From Trema orientale (taxonomy: Eukaryota > Streptophyta > Magnoliopsida > Rosales > Cannabaceae), in contig JXTC01000595.1 of the NCBI GenBank assembly GCA_002914845.1, positions 2,197 to 66,196 on the forward strand: DNA of 64,000 nt, read 5' to 3'. The notes beneath the pieces are model-generated. The model worked only from the letters and a program-made list of their open reading frames with translations, was not told the DNA's origin and did not search any database. Shown here in pieces: positions 10,925 to 22,802 of the stretch (its first letter is position 1; every line of letters begins with the position of its first letter). The translations under genes and the position numbers were made by a program.

Positions 10925-12268
10925 ATTAGATTTAAGAAATCCAATATTTATATGTTATCTTTTTATTTATTTCCTCAATTTTCCTATTTTCTCTCATTAT
11001 TCTCGTGAGGTCATTGTTGATCTCGCCGCCCTTCATAGCTTGTAGGCAATTCTTCCATCTAGGAGTCTAATTCTCTTGACAACAGGTTCCTCTTCCTCTA
11101 CCAGGTTTGTTTCTGTTTGAGGACTGGTAGAAAAACTTCATTCTTTGTCATCTTATGGAGTTAAAGAGATTCCACGTGGTCTTGTTTCATCAACATTATC
11201 ATCTACCTCTTCAAAGAAAACAGCTTCAACCCAGTGTACTTCTTCTTGCAAAAATGGAGCTTTAGTAGCAGAAATGAGAATTTCTTTCTTTCTTTTTGTG
11301 GCTTTAAGACACTGGTACAATGTGGATGGTATCACATAATTATGATGAATCCAAGGCCTTCCTAGCAATAAGTGATAAGACACATCAGCTTTAATCACAT
11401 GAAACTTTGTTGGTGCTCTGATATGTTCAACTTGCAAGTCAACATTAACATGCTCCTTTGTAACATAGGCATTCAAGGCAAAGGTAACTAAAGGGGTTGC
11501 TTAGGTTACAAGCCTATTCTCAGGAATCCCAGCTACCTTAAAAGTCTGGTAAGGCATTATGTTGACTGATAATCCATTATCCACAAGTGCCCTTTTAAAC
11601 TTCAACTTATTTACCAGAGCTTCCACATATAGAGGTTTGTTGTGACTGAAGTTCAGGACTTGAGAATCCTTTCTTGAAAAATTTATAGCATCTTCTTGTT
11701 GCCTTGACATCTTCCTCAAAGCTTTTCCAGCCATACAGCATTGGGGTCTATACTCATTTGATACCTCTAGAATTGCCTGAGCTGCTTTATTTCTTACTTC
11801 ATCACTAAACTCCAATGTATCAAATAAAGTCTTAAATGCTTTTGACTTTATTAAAAATTCTATGTTGACGTCACTCTCTTCAGGTTCATTGATCTTTGCT
11901 TTTCCTTTTTCTGCAGGTTCAATCTCTTCCATAATAGTACATGTCATGACTTACCCTTTCTCATCATGTTTTGGGAATGGATTAGTATTAGCCTCTTGAG
12001 TCTTAACAATCTCTCCTTTGTCAACTTTGGAATGATAAACTCTCCTGATAGCATAACAATCGGCTGTTGAGTGTATCACTTTCTTATGATACAGACAATA
12101 TTTTGGGTTCCTCTTTTCTTCTTGTGTTGGAGGTTTATCCATAAGAAAATCCCTCAATGCTCCATCTTCAAGCCAAGCTTTTACAAGAGCTTCTATCTTT
12201 TTCATCTCGAGGGGTATTTTAGGTGGCACTTGTGGTGGATTCTTCCCAGCTTTTTTAACTGCAGACCA
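10925..12268 (-). pseudogene. Tat-type Gypsy gag C-terminus and protease region (copy B2)
   Basis: On the - strand the sequence begins in the gag C-terminus (VPPKIPLEMKKIEALVKAW, then CLYHKKVIHSTADCYAIRR). It ends gag with a TAA at about 11948, continues in the same frame with VMTCTIMEEIEP, and reaches the protease site VDNGLSVNIMPYQTF, where the usual DSG reads DNG. The next frame (11153-11476) holds a segment with LLLGRPWIHHNYVIPS. All segments have partners in 59398-60660. Reverse transcriptase and beyond are missing. The break in gag at 12268 nearly abuts, in protein terms, the break at about 7880 in copy B1. Confidence 0.85.
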
Positions 12269-12617
12269 CCGCAATTGGGCCGAGTGCACAATGTCTTTCA
12301 TGTCTCAATGCTCAGGAAATATGTGCCTGACCCGTCGCATGTTATTCAGTATATGGATGTGCCATTACAAGAGGATGTAACATATGGTGAACAACCAGTT
12401 CGGATACTGGGAAGGAGCTCAAAGTGCTTTGAAGAAGAGAGATACCACATGTCAAGGTACTCTGGCAACATCACAAGGAAGATGAAGCCACTTGGGAGCT
12501 AGAAACAGAGATGTATGAGAAATATCCCCATCTGTTTAATTTTCAACTTGAAGTTGTACTTTGAACCCTTGTGTTGTATTTGAATTTCGGGACGAAATTC
12601 TTTTAAGGGGGAGAGGA
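12269..12617 (+). pseudogene. Chromovirus integrase C-terminus and chromodomain, with polypurine tract
   Basis: The + strand reads RVHNVFHVSMLRKYVPDPSH, then PLQEDVTYGEQPVRILGR, and after one frameshift EATWELETEMYEKYPHLF. This is the tail of a Ty3/Gypsy chromovirus integrase with its C-terminal chromodomain, which directs integration to marked chromatin. It is homologous to 25200-25489. Only this tail remains; the left side is joined to an inverted Tat fragment. The purine-rich AAGGGGGAGAGGA at about 12605-12617 is the polypurine tract, which sits directly before the LTR at 12618. I place it in the Tekay/Del group from sequence style only. Confidence 0.85.
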
Positions 12618-15215
12618 TGTAAAATCCCAAAAATTGTAAGGTTAAATAAGTAATTTTGATTCAAGGGTATTTTGGTAATTCAACATTTTCGGACTAATTA
12701 AATAAAAATCTGAAATATTTTAAATTAAATTATTGGGGATGAATCTAGACAAGATTAAGTCTAGGTTCGCTGGGGCAAAAGTGAAAAATAAGTTGAAGTT
12801 GGGGATTTAAAAATAATTAAAGTAAGGGACTAAAGTGAAGAAATATTTCAGAATTGGGGCCATAGTAAAATTTTTGAAACTTTTTCGGTCCACTCAGATT
12901 TTGACACGTGTCCCACTCACTACAGTTCTGAAAATTTCATTAAAAACCCCCAAAAATCCCTTCTTTTCCCCCCAAAGACCCTCGGCCATTAACGGAGAAG
13001 CCGAGTTCCTGCACTGTTCACCCGAGCCGCCATCGCCGGCCAATCAGCCAGAAGCGCCCGACCGCCGTGCCCAGAAGACGCCGACAAAGCAGTGCCGACC
13101 ACCCTCGCCTCGAACCGCCGCGTGTCGCCGGAAATACGGGCTGCCGAAGATCGTGTCAACCGATCGAAAAAACGCTCGTCGTTCCTCCGTCCGACGTCCA
13201 ATCGACTTGATTCCGGTGCCATTCGATTCGTCTCGCCGCTACCTTTCATTTTTGACCACTCTCGTCGCCTAACTCAGCTCCGGTGATTACCTCGTCACTG
13301 TAGCAATTTATTAATATTTTAATGCAGTGGCATTTTCGTAATTATTCGAAATCTAGCTTATTTTTCTGGGAGAATTGTACCATGTGATAGAGGAGGTTGA
13401 AACAAGAAAACTTTTAGTCTTGAAGTGTAAAAACATTAACCGGAAGCTCCTTAATTTTCGAAACAAGTAAATGTGGTATTTTTCTAATTATTTTTCAAAA
13501 GTGATATTTTGTTATTTTTGGATTATTGAGCCCATTTAGAGCTAGAGACCTCGAAACTGAATTCCGATTTCGAATTTGGACTCAGTGACGTCGGAAGATA
13601 AAAATTGATATAAAATATCACTATTTTTGGAAATGGCACAAAAATCGAGAAAAGCTCGTGAAATGCACCGTTTTGCGTGCCACGGGCCGGTCCCGCATCG
13701 GGGCCCGTTTTCGGTGAAATTTATGTCTAACCCAACGTTTATGGGTGTTTTGAATTCAGTAGTGACCTCCGTTTCTCAATTTGAGGCTCCGTTTGAAAAG
13801 TCAACTTTTCAAGTAAACGTAACGGGAATCGAAAACGACAGTCTGAACGACCAGCTGATCAACAGAGGATATTTCTAGTGCCGTTAGCTCAGTATTACTG
13901 CTAATTCGAGGTAGGGAATTCAATTACCCTGTTTTCCATTATTTTTCATAAAAATTTGATTATATTGTGACAAGTGAAATTTCTTGAATTTATTTATTTA
14001 AATTGTTTTGAATAATTATTTTTATAAATTGTGAATTTGTGAGACATTGTAGACTACTCTGGATATTTCATGTATGATTTGGTATAAGTTTTATACTTGG
14101 GATTTTATTAAACCATTGGAAACGTACTTTTGGATTTTAAGTACAAAATGGATTTTTAATTGAAAACCAGAGTACGTCTAGAATGTTAAACCACTGCATG
14201 GTTGTTTGAGACTCTACATACTGCACATTTCATAGGATCACGCATGAGAGTCATCTTAGGCATCGCAGTATTGTAGCAGGCGGACTAGTACACCCGCCCT
14301 CAGTGAAAGCCCGTAAACCCGCGTGGGGTTTTTTTTCTGACTATCTCCATTCGGTAGATGTAGGCATTCGGTGCCCCTCCGGTTCGGTAGGATTAGACAT
14401 ATGGGTGTCCCTCCGGTTTTCAGAGATAGATGTCAGGCAGAGAGCACTCGATACATGTAGTATGAGTTGCTCTGGTTGTGATGAGAGGATGAGAGCTCAT
14501 GTGATATGTTGATTTATGTGATGTGCACTATGCTTGTTTTATTATGATTTTATATCTGTTTGATCTGGATATTTAGTTTTGGATCTTAGCATGATTTTTT
14601 GAAATAATTTTCTATATATGTTTTGAATGCTCTATATTTATAAAAAAAAAAAAAACGCTTTCCAGAACCATTAACCATACAGATGATTTAAGGTTTATTA
14701 AAAAGGTTTTCCCAAAACGGTAACTGGGTAACCTACTGGGCATTTTATGCTCACCCCCCCTACTTTCTCCACAGGTGGTGTCCAGTGTGACATTGGTGAT
14801 CAGCAAGCGGATTAAGAGGCTCTCTTACATATGTAGTTTGTAACTTGGTAATGCTAGGAGTGTGGATTTAAGACTTGTGTGTATGTCTTATTAAATAAGT
14901 GGATTGGGCTAGTATTTGAACCAAGTATACTATTTTGAATATGTCTGTAAACTAATAATGCCAAACTAGTTTGACGATATGGTGTGAATGATGATGCGTG
15001 ATCAACTATTTGAATTTGGACTTTCTAGTAATTATTCAGTCAATGTTTAATGGTGACTATGAACTGTGGGGTAGGCTCACTGGTTGGAATTCCATTTGTT
15101 TTTCTTAATTGTATTATTTTAAAAAAAAAATATTAAACTTTATTTATAAATCAAAGAATTTCCAATTCAAGTGAAATTCCCCATCTGCCACTACCCTGGG
15201 TTTTGGGTCGTGACA
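12618..15215 (+). mobile_element. Chromovirus 3' LTR, about 2.6 kb
   Basis: It starts TGTAAAATCCCAAAAATTG just after a polypurine tract and ends GGGTCGTGACA. The GC-rich block at 12900-13290 and the block at 14250-14480 contain small open frames, but these look like LTR composition, not genes. The second block carries an imperfect tandem with CCCTCCGGTT repeated (about 14374-14420). An A13 run lies near 14642. The target duplication cannot be checked because the 5' half of the element is gone. On the right it borders the last 56 bases of a Copia LTR. Confidence 0.8.
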
Positions 15216-15272
15216 CAAAAATCATTTTTTATAAAATGGTTTTTCAAAGTCATTTTTCAGAATTTCCAATAA

Positions 15273-15290
15273 TTAGTATCAGAGCAAAGG
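15273..15290 (+). other. Primer-binding site of Copia element D
   Basis: TTAGTATCAGAGCAAAGG follows a Copia-type LTR end (AATTTCCAATA, 15261-15271). The expected site, complementary to the 3' end of initiator tRNA-Met, is TTGGTATCAGAGC; this copy has one change. Confidence 0.8.
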
Positions 15291-15332
15291 TTTTCGATGA
15301 TCTAGCATATCTTGTTCATGTTTATTCTCTTA

Positions 15333-16068
15333 AGTGATGTTTAGTTCGTGGAATGGAATTAGAATCGTAATAGAAATTGTAATGGAATGGGGAATGAGAA
15401 TATGAATGTAAACTTTATTCTATTGTTTGATTGAAAATTAGAATTATTAGTGGAATAAGAATTACTGTGTTTTGTTAATAGTGGAATAGAATGGAATAAG
15501 TGTTGTATTGACTATAATAACCTTTTTCTAAATTTATATATTTTTCAACTACTAAAATTTGGTTGATAAAAAGTTATTATTTCAGCTTAAAAAGTTCATT
15601 ATTTTATATAATTAATTAGTAATATCGGAATAAAATAAATTACAAAAATTTATTTCTGATTTGGTAATTATTACCATTGTGATTTAAAAAGTGATAAATT
15701 ATTTTTAAATGTGTATAAATAACTTAATCTTAGAAAAGTAACAAAAATATAATTGCATATTGAAAATCTGGAAAATAGTATTTCTATATGTGTGCAAAAT
15801 AAGAAATAATGAATATTACTACTATTAAAATTCTTAAATGCATGGAAGAATGCAAAAAGGGAAATAATGTCAATTTAATTATGACTTAAGGAATGGAATG
15901 ACAATTCCTTAGGAGAAGCAATGGAAACAAAATTACACCAATTAATGGAAATAAGTTTCCATTGGAATGAGAATTCCAATTTCACTTTTTAAACCAAACG
16001 GTGGAATGGGCAGTTTAGTGGAATGATCATTTCATTCCAACACCTATTCCACTCAACCAAACACCCCC
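15333..16068. mobile_element. PIF/Harbinger-like MITE, 736 bp
   Basis: The element starts AGTGATGTTTAGTTCGTGG and ends in the inverted partner CTCAACCAAACACCCCC (reverse complement GGGGGTGTTTGGTTGAG). It is flanked on both sides by TTA (15330-15332 and 16069-16071). A GGTGTTTGGTT-type terminus with a TTA duplication fits the Tourist/PIF-Harbinger group. The inside is AT-rich, has many GGAATG and GAATTCC motifs, and has no transposase. It sits in the leader of Copia element D, between the PBS and the GC-rich island. Confidence 0.75.
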
Positions 16069-16379
16069 TTAATATTTGATGATCTTTGATTTCTATGATG
16101 ATCTCTGTGGTTATGTTTGGTCATTTTCTTGTTTATGAGTATGCTTTATTATGTATGATGATTGACTGATTTAATGAGTTTAATGATAATTATTTAGATG
16201 TTACTACGAGTTTTTGATCATGTGTTTTTCATTTTTGCTTATGATTCTAGTATGTTCTTGATTTTTTATGTGTTTATATTTTATGTTCTTGATAAAACTG
16301 TACATAGAAAGTCATTTGATCTTTAATTGTGTTTTAGTTTTTGAGAAAAACTGTTTAATAATTAAGTTATAGATTTTTC
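16069..16379 (+). other. Copia D leader, no gene seen
   Basis: This is T-rich non-coding leader sequence between the MITE and the GC-rich island. It continues the pre-insertion leader across the MITE. I see no open frame or other element. Confidence 0.5.
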
Positions 16380-16740
16380 AGGTTTGGAAACGGTACGAGG
16401 CGGTGCACGACTAAAAGTCGTGCACACCGCCGATGTGTACCTCGGCGGGGAGACCTGCTCGCTAGCTGCACGGGTGGCAACTCGCACATTGGCCGCACAG
16501 GAGAAGCCCTGCACACTGGTCGTGCGAGTGGCACCCCATGCACTGGCAGGGCGAGTGTTGCCCTGCTCTTGTGGTCGTGCGGGCTTCGCCCCGCTTCGAT
16601 AAGCCGTGTGGTTGCCATCTTGCATAGTGGCTGCACGGGCGCTTCCCGAGCACGTGAATGCACGGGATTTGTCCCTTGCATGGCCGCGTGGTACTCGAGG
16701 TCGTCGTCTTCCCGACAGATCTAGTTCTATCCCGTTCCAG
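16380..16740 (+). other. GC-rich island in Copia leader, with hairpin
   Basis: A sharply GC-rich block sits in an AT-rich leader. It starts with an inverted repeat at 16399-16431 (arms GGCGGTGCACGACT and AGTCGTGCACACCGCC, 3-base loop). The rest is a loose run of repeated GTGCACGGGTGGCA-type phrases. Several overlapping open frames in both directions come from the composition, and none looks like a protein. A different GC-rich block occupies the same leader position at 31180-31345, and an assembly gap occupies it at 43333-43391. Confidence 0.7.
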
Positions 16741-18760
16741 CGTTCTGATCAACATCTCGATACCGTTGATGTCAAATTATCCATTTCAGATAATTTCCTA
16801 TTTTAAATTTCCATATTTGAAATTTGAATTGGTTACCTTATCTGATTTTTGAAATTTAAATTTGGTAACTAATCTGACAGGATAAGATTCTATCAGAAAA
16901 TCCTAAATTCTCTAATTTTCAAATTTAAATATTTGAATTTAAATTAAGGATAAGATCCTTAGTTTATGGAAAGATTTAAATTAAGGATAAGATCCTTAGT
17001 TTACTGAAAGAATTAAATTAAGAATAGGATCCTCCATTTAAATAAATTTAAATTAAAGATAAGATCCTCAATTTAAATAAATTCAAATCAAGGATAAGAT
17101 CACTCGATTCAAAGAAATTTAAATTACTATTTAAATGTCATTAGGATCACATATTTAAATAAATTTGATTTTAAATTTAAATACGGATAAGATCCCACTA
17201 TTTAAGGAAATCAATCTTATCAGTTATCATTATCAGATTATGATTATTTAAATTAAATAGAAGATAATTAATTCAAATAAATAAGAGATTATTAATTGGA
17301 TATTATGTAATAATATTTAAACTTTTCAAAATCAAATATTTGGTTAGATATTTTCTAAACTATTTATGTGATAATTATTTGTTAATTTTAATTTGAATTT
17401 GATTTGGATTCAAATTTAGAGATATTCTTGAAGATTTAGATAGTTAAATATTCTACAATTTAAATTTGAAATTTATAAAGATTTCAAATTAAAATTAGAA
17501 AGAATATCTTATCTTTCAAAATTTATTTGTATTTAAATTTAAAATTTGTAGTTTACTTTAATGAGATTTAAATGGATAATTGGAAATTATGAGATAATTT
17601 TAGATTCGACTAAATTTTGAACTTTCTATTTATTTTTAATGTGATTAAAAATGATGAATAGATATTATGATATAAATCTAAATTTAAATTTATGTGATAG
17701 GATAATATTACTATGTTAATTATTTGATAATTAATTTATGATTTGAAATTCAAAAGTTGAATTCAAATATAGCAGATTTAATAAGAGTAAATTTTCAAAA
17801 GATTATCTATATCAATTATTCAATAATTAATTTATGATTTGAAATTCAAATATTGAATTCAAATATGGAGATAATCTAAAATATTTCATAAGATTAAATT
17901 TTCAAAAGATTATCTATATCAGTTATTCAATAATTAATTAAAAGATTTAAAATTCAAATTTTGAATTTAAATCTGAAAAAAAAAATCTAATAGATTTAAT
18001 GTGATTAAATCTTTAGATTATCAATATTAATTATGTGATCATTAAATTGAGATTTAAAATTTAAAAGTTAAATTCAAATCAACACATATTTGTAAAGATT
18101 TAATTTGATTAAATCATTTACATATCTAATTAAAATCTTGTAATGATTTTAATTAGTAAATATCTATATTATCTAATTTAAATTTAAATAGAAAATTTAT
18201 ATTTTATTTTAATGAGATTAAAATATTGATTTGAAAATTATGAGATAATTTCAAATTTGAAAATCCAATCAGTGGGAGATATTTTAATTATGATATAATT
18301 AAATTTATAATTCAAAATTTAAATTCAATAGTTGAATTCAAATTTTGAAATATTCAAAGACATTTAATTTGGATTAAATCTTTTAATTAAATAAATTAGA
18401 TTTTGTGAAAATATTAATTATTTAAACTTGAATATTATCTCTCACAGTTATTATTTAATAATTTCTTTCGTAAAAAGATTGTTCAATTATTAAAAAATAA
18501 TATATACTAAAATGAGTGGTAATCATTAAATTTTCTATTTTATTAAATTTTGCCGATACTTGATTAGTATATGAATAATATTGCATGCAAATTCTATATA
18601 GAGTATTTAATTACATGATCTTAGTAACATATCATATAGGATAGTAGAGCCACTAATATGAACATACTTAAATAATTGATTTTAGGTTACTAAGTAAGTT
18701 AGATAACTGGATAAAATCATTAAATCTCTAATTATAAAATATTGAGTGAAAGAAGGTATG
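16741..18760 (+). repeat. 2-kb AT-rich leader tract of Copia element D
   Basis: This is built from short variants of AAATTTAAAT, GATAAGATCC and AATTCAAATTTTGAA. Longer near-tandem units of about 110-120 bp are visible at 17700-17970 (GAAATTCAAAN-TTGAATTC phrases). It is homologous, in reverse, to 29000-31180 and 41200-43332. No gene is present. Confidence 0.75.
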
Positions 18761-20100
18761 AGATACCTACGGTCTCTATTGTTGGTTCATTATGTATTAG
18801 GATGAGCATCACCTCGAAATCTTGCTAAGCTCCTATAGGAGGGTTTCATCTAGGTAGTACTGGAAATGAATTTCTTAGGATAAGGTATTAGGTGGACTAT
18901 ATGAGACTGATTGATACGAACCTCGCCAACTTGTGACGAAACCTGAAACAAGGATGATGCCTAGGACCGTTCTACAATCAGATTCGGATGGGAAATCTCA
19001 ACCCAACACCTATAAAGAGATGTGAACCTTGGTATAAGGGAAGACGCCACAATCAATGATGGAAAACTCGATTGATAAGTCAAGGGATGAACGCCACAGA
19101 GAAATCTGATAAGTTCGAATAAGTTCTCAAAGAACCAAAGAGAAATTGCTCTCAATTTTTAATGAATTGTAATCTTCTGTTATTGAATAAAAAGTGTACA
19201 ATATATATAGGCCAAAGCCACGAAATTATCAGCTAAAAATCTCCTAAAAACGTCTAAGGCAACTTACCCAAAATCAGAAAAGGAAAGTAGGAAAATTATC
19301 TCCTAATAACTATCCTAAATTCAGCCTCAATTAAAAGGGAGTCAATCTGATTTTAATCCCNGCATCCAAGTCTTTACAAAGCTGATTTTTATGCGCCTAT
19401 CAACCCTCTTGCACTTGAATTAAGCTTGTTATGGGCTTAGAAATTCGTTCATCTCCTTCAATGGGCTTCTACGTGCATGCCTGAGCCCAAATGTCTTGAA
19501 TCAGCCCACTTAATGTATTTTTGAATCTCTTTGCACGTGCCCTTGTAACTGGACCAGTGGGAACTTGAATAGGATCCGCATTCCAAGCTTTTGTGCTTGC
19601 CATGTCCTCATCACTGATCATCCGTAGGAGACGGTCTTATATAGAAAGCTTAAAAACTGAAACAATGGTTACACACTTTTAGAAATATTGATATCCCCCC
19701 CGTAGGAGTTCTTGTCAGTAGAGTAAAGGACTAAATTAAATTGTAGTTAGAAATATAGGATATGAGATATTTGTCTTATTTTCTAAATAAAATTATTTCA
19801 GCTTGACTTGTTAATTACATGACTAATAGTGGTAGTTTTAGGAATACTTCACTTGCATATTTTGACTTTATTTTACATTATGTTAATTATTCAAAATATT
19901 TGTTACATGATATTTGCTATTATATGGATTATTTATTTTCGTTCAAGTAGATATGTCCTTAATTCCTTTACCCACTATACTCACACACACATAACTTATA
20001 TGGTTAAACTATATTGTCTGGATTAATGTAATCTAGATTTAGTGCTTATGATTGATAAGTTATTAAATTTTTACTCTTATATATTCATCCGCATTCAGTG
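18761..20100 (+). other. Copia D proximal leader with repeated GGAG hairpins
   Basis: Outside the nested solo LTR (18912-19613) this is non-coding leader. It aligns with the reverse complement of 40450-40890. CTCCTATAGGAG (18830-18841), ATCCGTAGGAG (about 19619-19629) and CCCCCGTAGGAG (19697-19708) are spaced along it. Each can form a short stem of CTCC with GGAG. The ORF-like stretch at 19829-20026 is not supported. Confidence 0.6.
18912..19613 (-). mobile_element. 702-bp solo LTR with target duplication CTGAT (LTR family 3)
   Basis: It starts TGATACGAACCTCGCCAAC and ends CATGTCCTCATCA. The flanks are CTGAT at 18907-18911 and CTGAT at 19614-19618, a perfect 5-bp target duplication. Its length is the same as the copy at 3374-4075. 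A TATATATA at about 19201-19209 with an AATAAAAAG nearby suggests - strand transcription, so the strand is inferred. One N lies at 19361. No internal retroelement sequence adjoins it, so it is a solo LTR left by recombination. Confidence 0.9.
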
Positions 20101-20860
20101 GTGAGACTAGTGAAGAAAAATAAAGCATATATGTAGTGGGGAGAATTGCTAGATAATTTATTGATTCATATTGACATATGATATCCAATATATTACTATA
20201 TGAAATTCAAGTAATTCAAACAACTATAATATTATGCTAAATCTCAATGATATACCTAATGAATATCTTCACTAAGCTATAGTAGCTAAAGGTAAATTTT
20301 CTAATCCTTTGCTAAAAAGAAAATCTTTCCTATATAGCACTAAAGAATATTGAAAGAAAATTGTTAGGGGCACCTATACAATACTTGATTGGAAGGTAAT
20401 AATAATTTATTTAACTTATTTTAGTGGATGACTTTATGGATCTTGGATAGGATTCAAGAATCATTAACCATGTTTGTATGTCCGTTGCAAAGGGTTCTAG
20501 GAAACTAAGGAGTTTAGTGAAGGCAAGTTCACTAAGAGTAAAGACTACAATAGCTATAGTGACTGTACATAAAATGAGAAATATTTAAATTCATGTTTGA
20601 CGAATTTATGATTAGGGCTTAAAAATTGTCAAGTATTTAAGGAAAATTTGATTTTTGTTTCATATTTGATGAAACAATATTATTCTATTTGTTTTAATGA
20701 CAAAGTTTTCATGTAAAAGAATAATATCCTTAATTGTGCTAAATGACATTTTTTTAGCCTATATTATTCTCATTGTATGATACTAATAATGAAGAGATTG
20801 AATATGACAAATCTAATTATAAAAAAGTAAGTAAGTACTAAGAATAAAACATACTTACAC
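20101..20860 (+). other. Region between leader and pol of Copia D, no gene recognised
   Basis: Gag would be expected here, but none of its signatures can be read in any frame. The sequence is AT-rich with many stops. It may be a fully decayed gag. Confidence 0.4.
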
Positions 20861-22785
20861 TTCAGTCATATTGACCTGAATATGATCTAAAAATTGGTTA
20901 AGTATAGGCATCTAAACTTGTTGGAAGCCAAATAATCACTAATCTACGAATCCTATCTGGAAGGTAAAATTATTAAAAGGTCCTTTCTTAGAAAAGACCT
21001 AAGACTGCAATAATATTTAAAAATAGTACATATTATTGTCTATAGGCCCTTGAGCAATCAACCCAATGAGGTTTTGAATATATCACTATGAATGATTATT
21101 CAAAATTTTGTTATGTTTACCTAATATTGCTGCGAATTGAATTCTTTTAAAAAGTTCAAAGAATTGAAAGCGAAAGCCAAAAAGTAATTCGGAAAAGTAT
21201 AAAGACGCATCAATTGGATCGAAGCATTGAATACCTCTATAGAGAATTCTTAGGAATATCTTACAGATAATGAAAACTTTTGGCTATGATTAAGTTGTTA
21301 TTCAATTATTCATTATTACAAAATCTTTTGGGAAATGTCCTAGTAGCAGTGATATACCTACTAACAGAATTTCATCTAAGTTAATACCTAAGACACTATT
21401 TTGAAATATAGAAAAGACATAAAGCTAGTTTATGTCATATCCATATTTGTGGATGTCCAGCATATGCGCTAAAAGGAAAAATGACTAAGTTGAAATAACA
21501 ACCTGAATTGTATCTGCTTATAGGATACCCAAAAGAAATAGAAGGATATTACTTCTATAGTACTGAAGAAAGAAAGTATTTGTTAGGATAAGTATCTATT
21601 ACTTGGAAGAAAACTATGTGAAATATTTAACTCTAAAGTAAGTTATTTCTTGAAAAACTAACTAATGATGTAATTAGCCTTTCTATACAAGATAGAATAG
21701 AGTAAGTACTTAGGAAGGATAAATCAGTAGAAGATCAATGTGTATTAGATTCTCATTGTAATGGAAGGATTGTGAAACAATCTGGTAGATATTTGGGAAT
21801 AGGAATGTCCTTTGAACTAGAATTTGATTACTTTATCTACAAAGAAGAAATATATGATGTTGATATAGATCTCTGACAAAAAGCAATAGAATCCATATTA
21901 GAGTCCATGTACTTTAACAAAATCTGAGATCTTATAGATCCACCTAGAGGGATAAAACCTTTTAGGTGTAAAATAGTCTATAAGAGAGAAAGAGGAATAG
22001 ATGGGAAAGTAAAGACTTTTAAGGTAAGTTAGTTGCAAAAGGACTGTATACAGAAAGAATATTTATTCTATTGTTTTCAAGTCGATTGATATACTGTTTT
22101 CTATAGTTGTATCTCTTGATTATGAGATATAACAAATGGACGTTAGGATAGCTTTCCTGAATAGCAATCTTGACAGCTGTATCTAAAAGATACAACCAGA
22201 GGGATTCATTAAAAAATGCCAAGAAAGCAAATTTTATGAAACTTTAGAGATCTAATTTATAGACTTAAGAAATTGCCTAGAATTTATCAATTTGATCGAT
22301 ACATAGATGACTCTTGTATCTGTAAAAGATTCAAGGTAGCAAAGTGATTTTTTCCGATTTTATATCCTGATGATGTATTAATCATTGGAAAAGATATAGG
22401 ATGACAATCATCAATAAGAATTTAGTTGGCACAATAGCATGATATTTATTATGTTGTTGGGATAGTAAGTTGTTACTAATCTAATCTAGAACCTAAACAT
22501 AGAATTATAGTCAAGCGTATCCTTAAGTATCTTTAGAGAAATAGGAACTATATGCTTGTCTATTCTGGAGAAAGATCTGACTTTTGTTAGATATATTAAT
22601 TCGGATGCTCGATTTGAAAATATACTCCAAATGATCAATCTTTTATTATGTGCTAACACTAGTCGAGAGATATTACAGTGAGTAAGATAATCTTTGCAGA
22701 AAATCTTGTTGATCTTTTTACCAAATCAATGTATTTGAGGATCATTAGAAGGAATAGGACTGCGCGATATACTACATCTACTTTA
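20861..22785 (+). pseudogene. Copia D pol, heavily decayed
   Basis: Fragments of Copia pol appear in order but in shifting frames. Integrase is recognised from FEYITMNDYSKFCYVYL (about 21072), KTHQLDRS before EYLYREF (about 21206-21250), and CHIHICGCPAYALKGK then LLIGYPKE (about 21436-21535). Reverse transcriptase is recognised from FRCKIVYKRERGIDGK (about 21960-22010) and a changed QMDV-TAFLN region followed by QPEGFI (about 22130-22210). The usual YVDD is not readable. There is no intact frame. Confidence 0.75.
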
Positions 22786-22802
22786 AAGGGCAAGTGGGAG
22801 AT

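Noticed and set aside
12835-13272. 145-codon open frame with GC-rich, Pro/Arg-rich translation
   Set aside because: It lies inside a chromovirus LTR, several frames are open in the same block, and the translation resembles no protein.
16362-16852. Overlapping open frames on both strands in the GC-rich island
   Set aside because: Five or more frames are open at once because stop codons are rare in GC-rich DNA; none has a recognisable domain.
16741-18760. Centromeric or other satellite DNA
   Set aside because: The AT-rich tract is not a regular array, and it occupies the same position in the leaders of three Copia elements.
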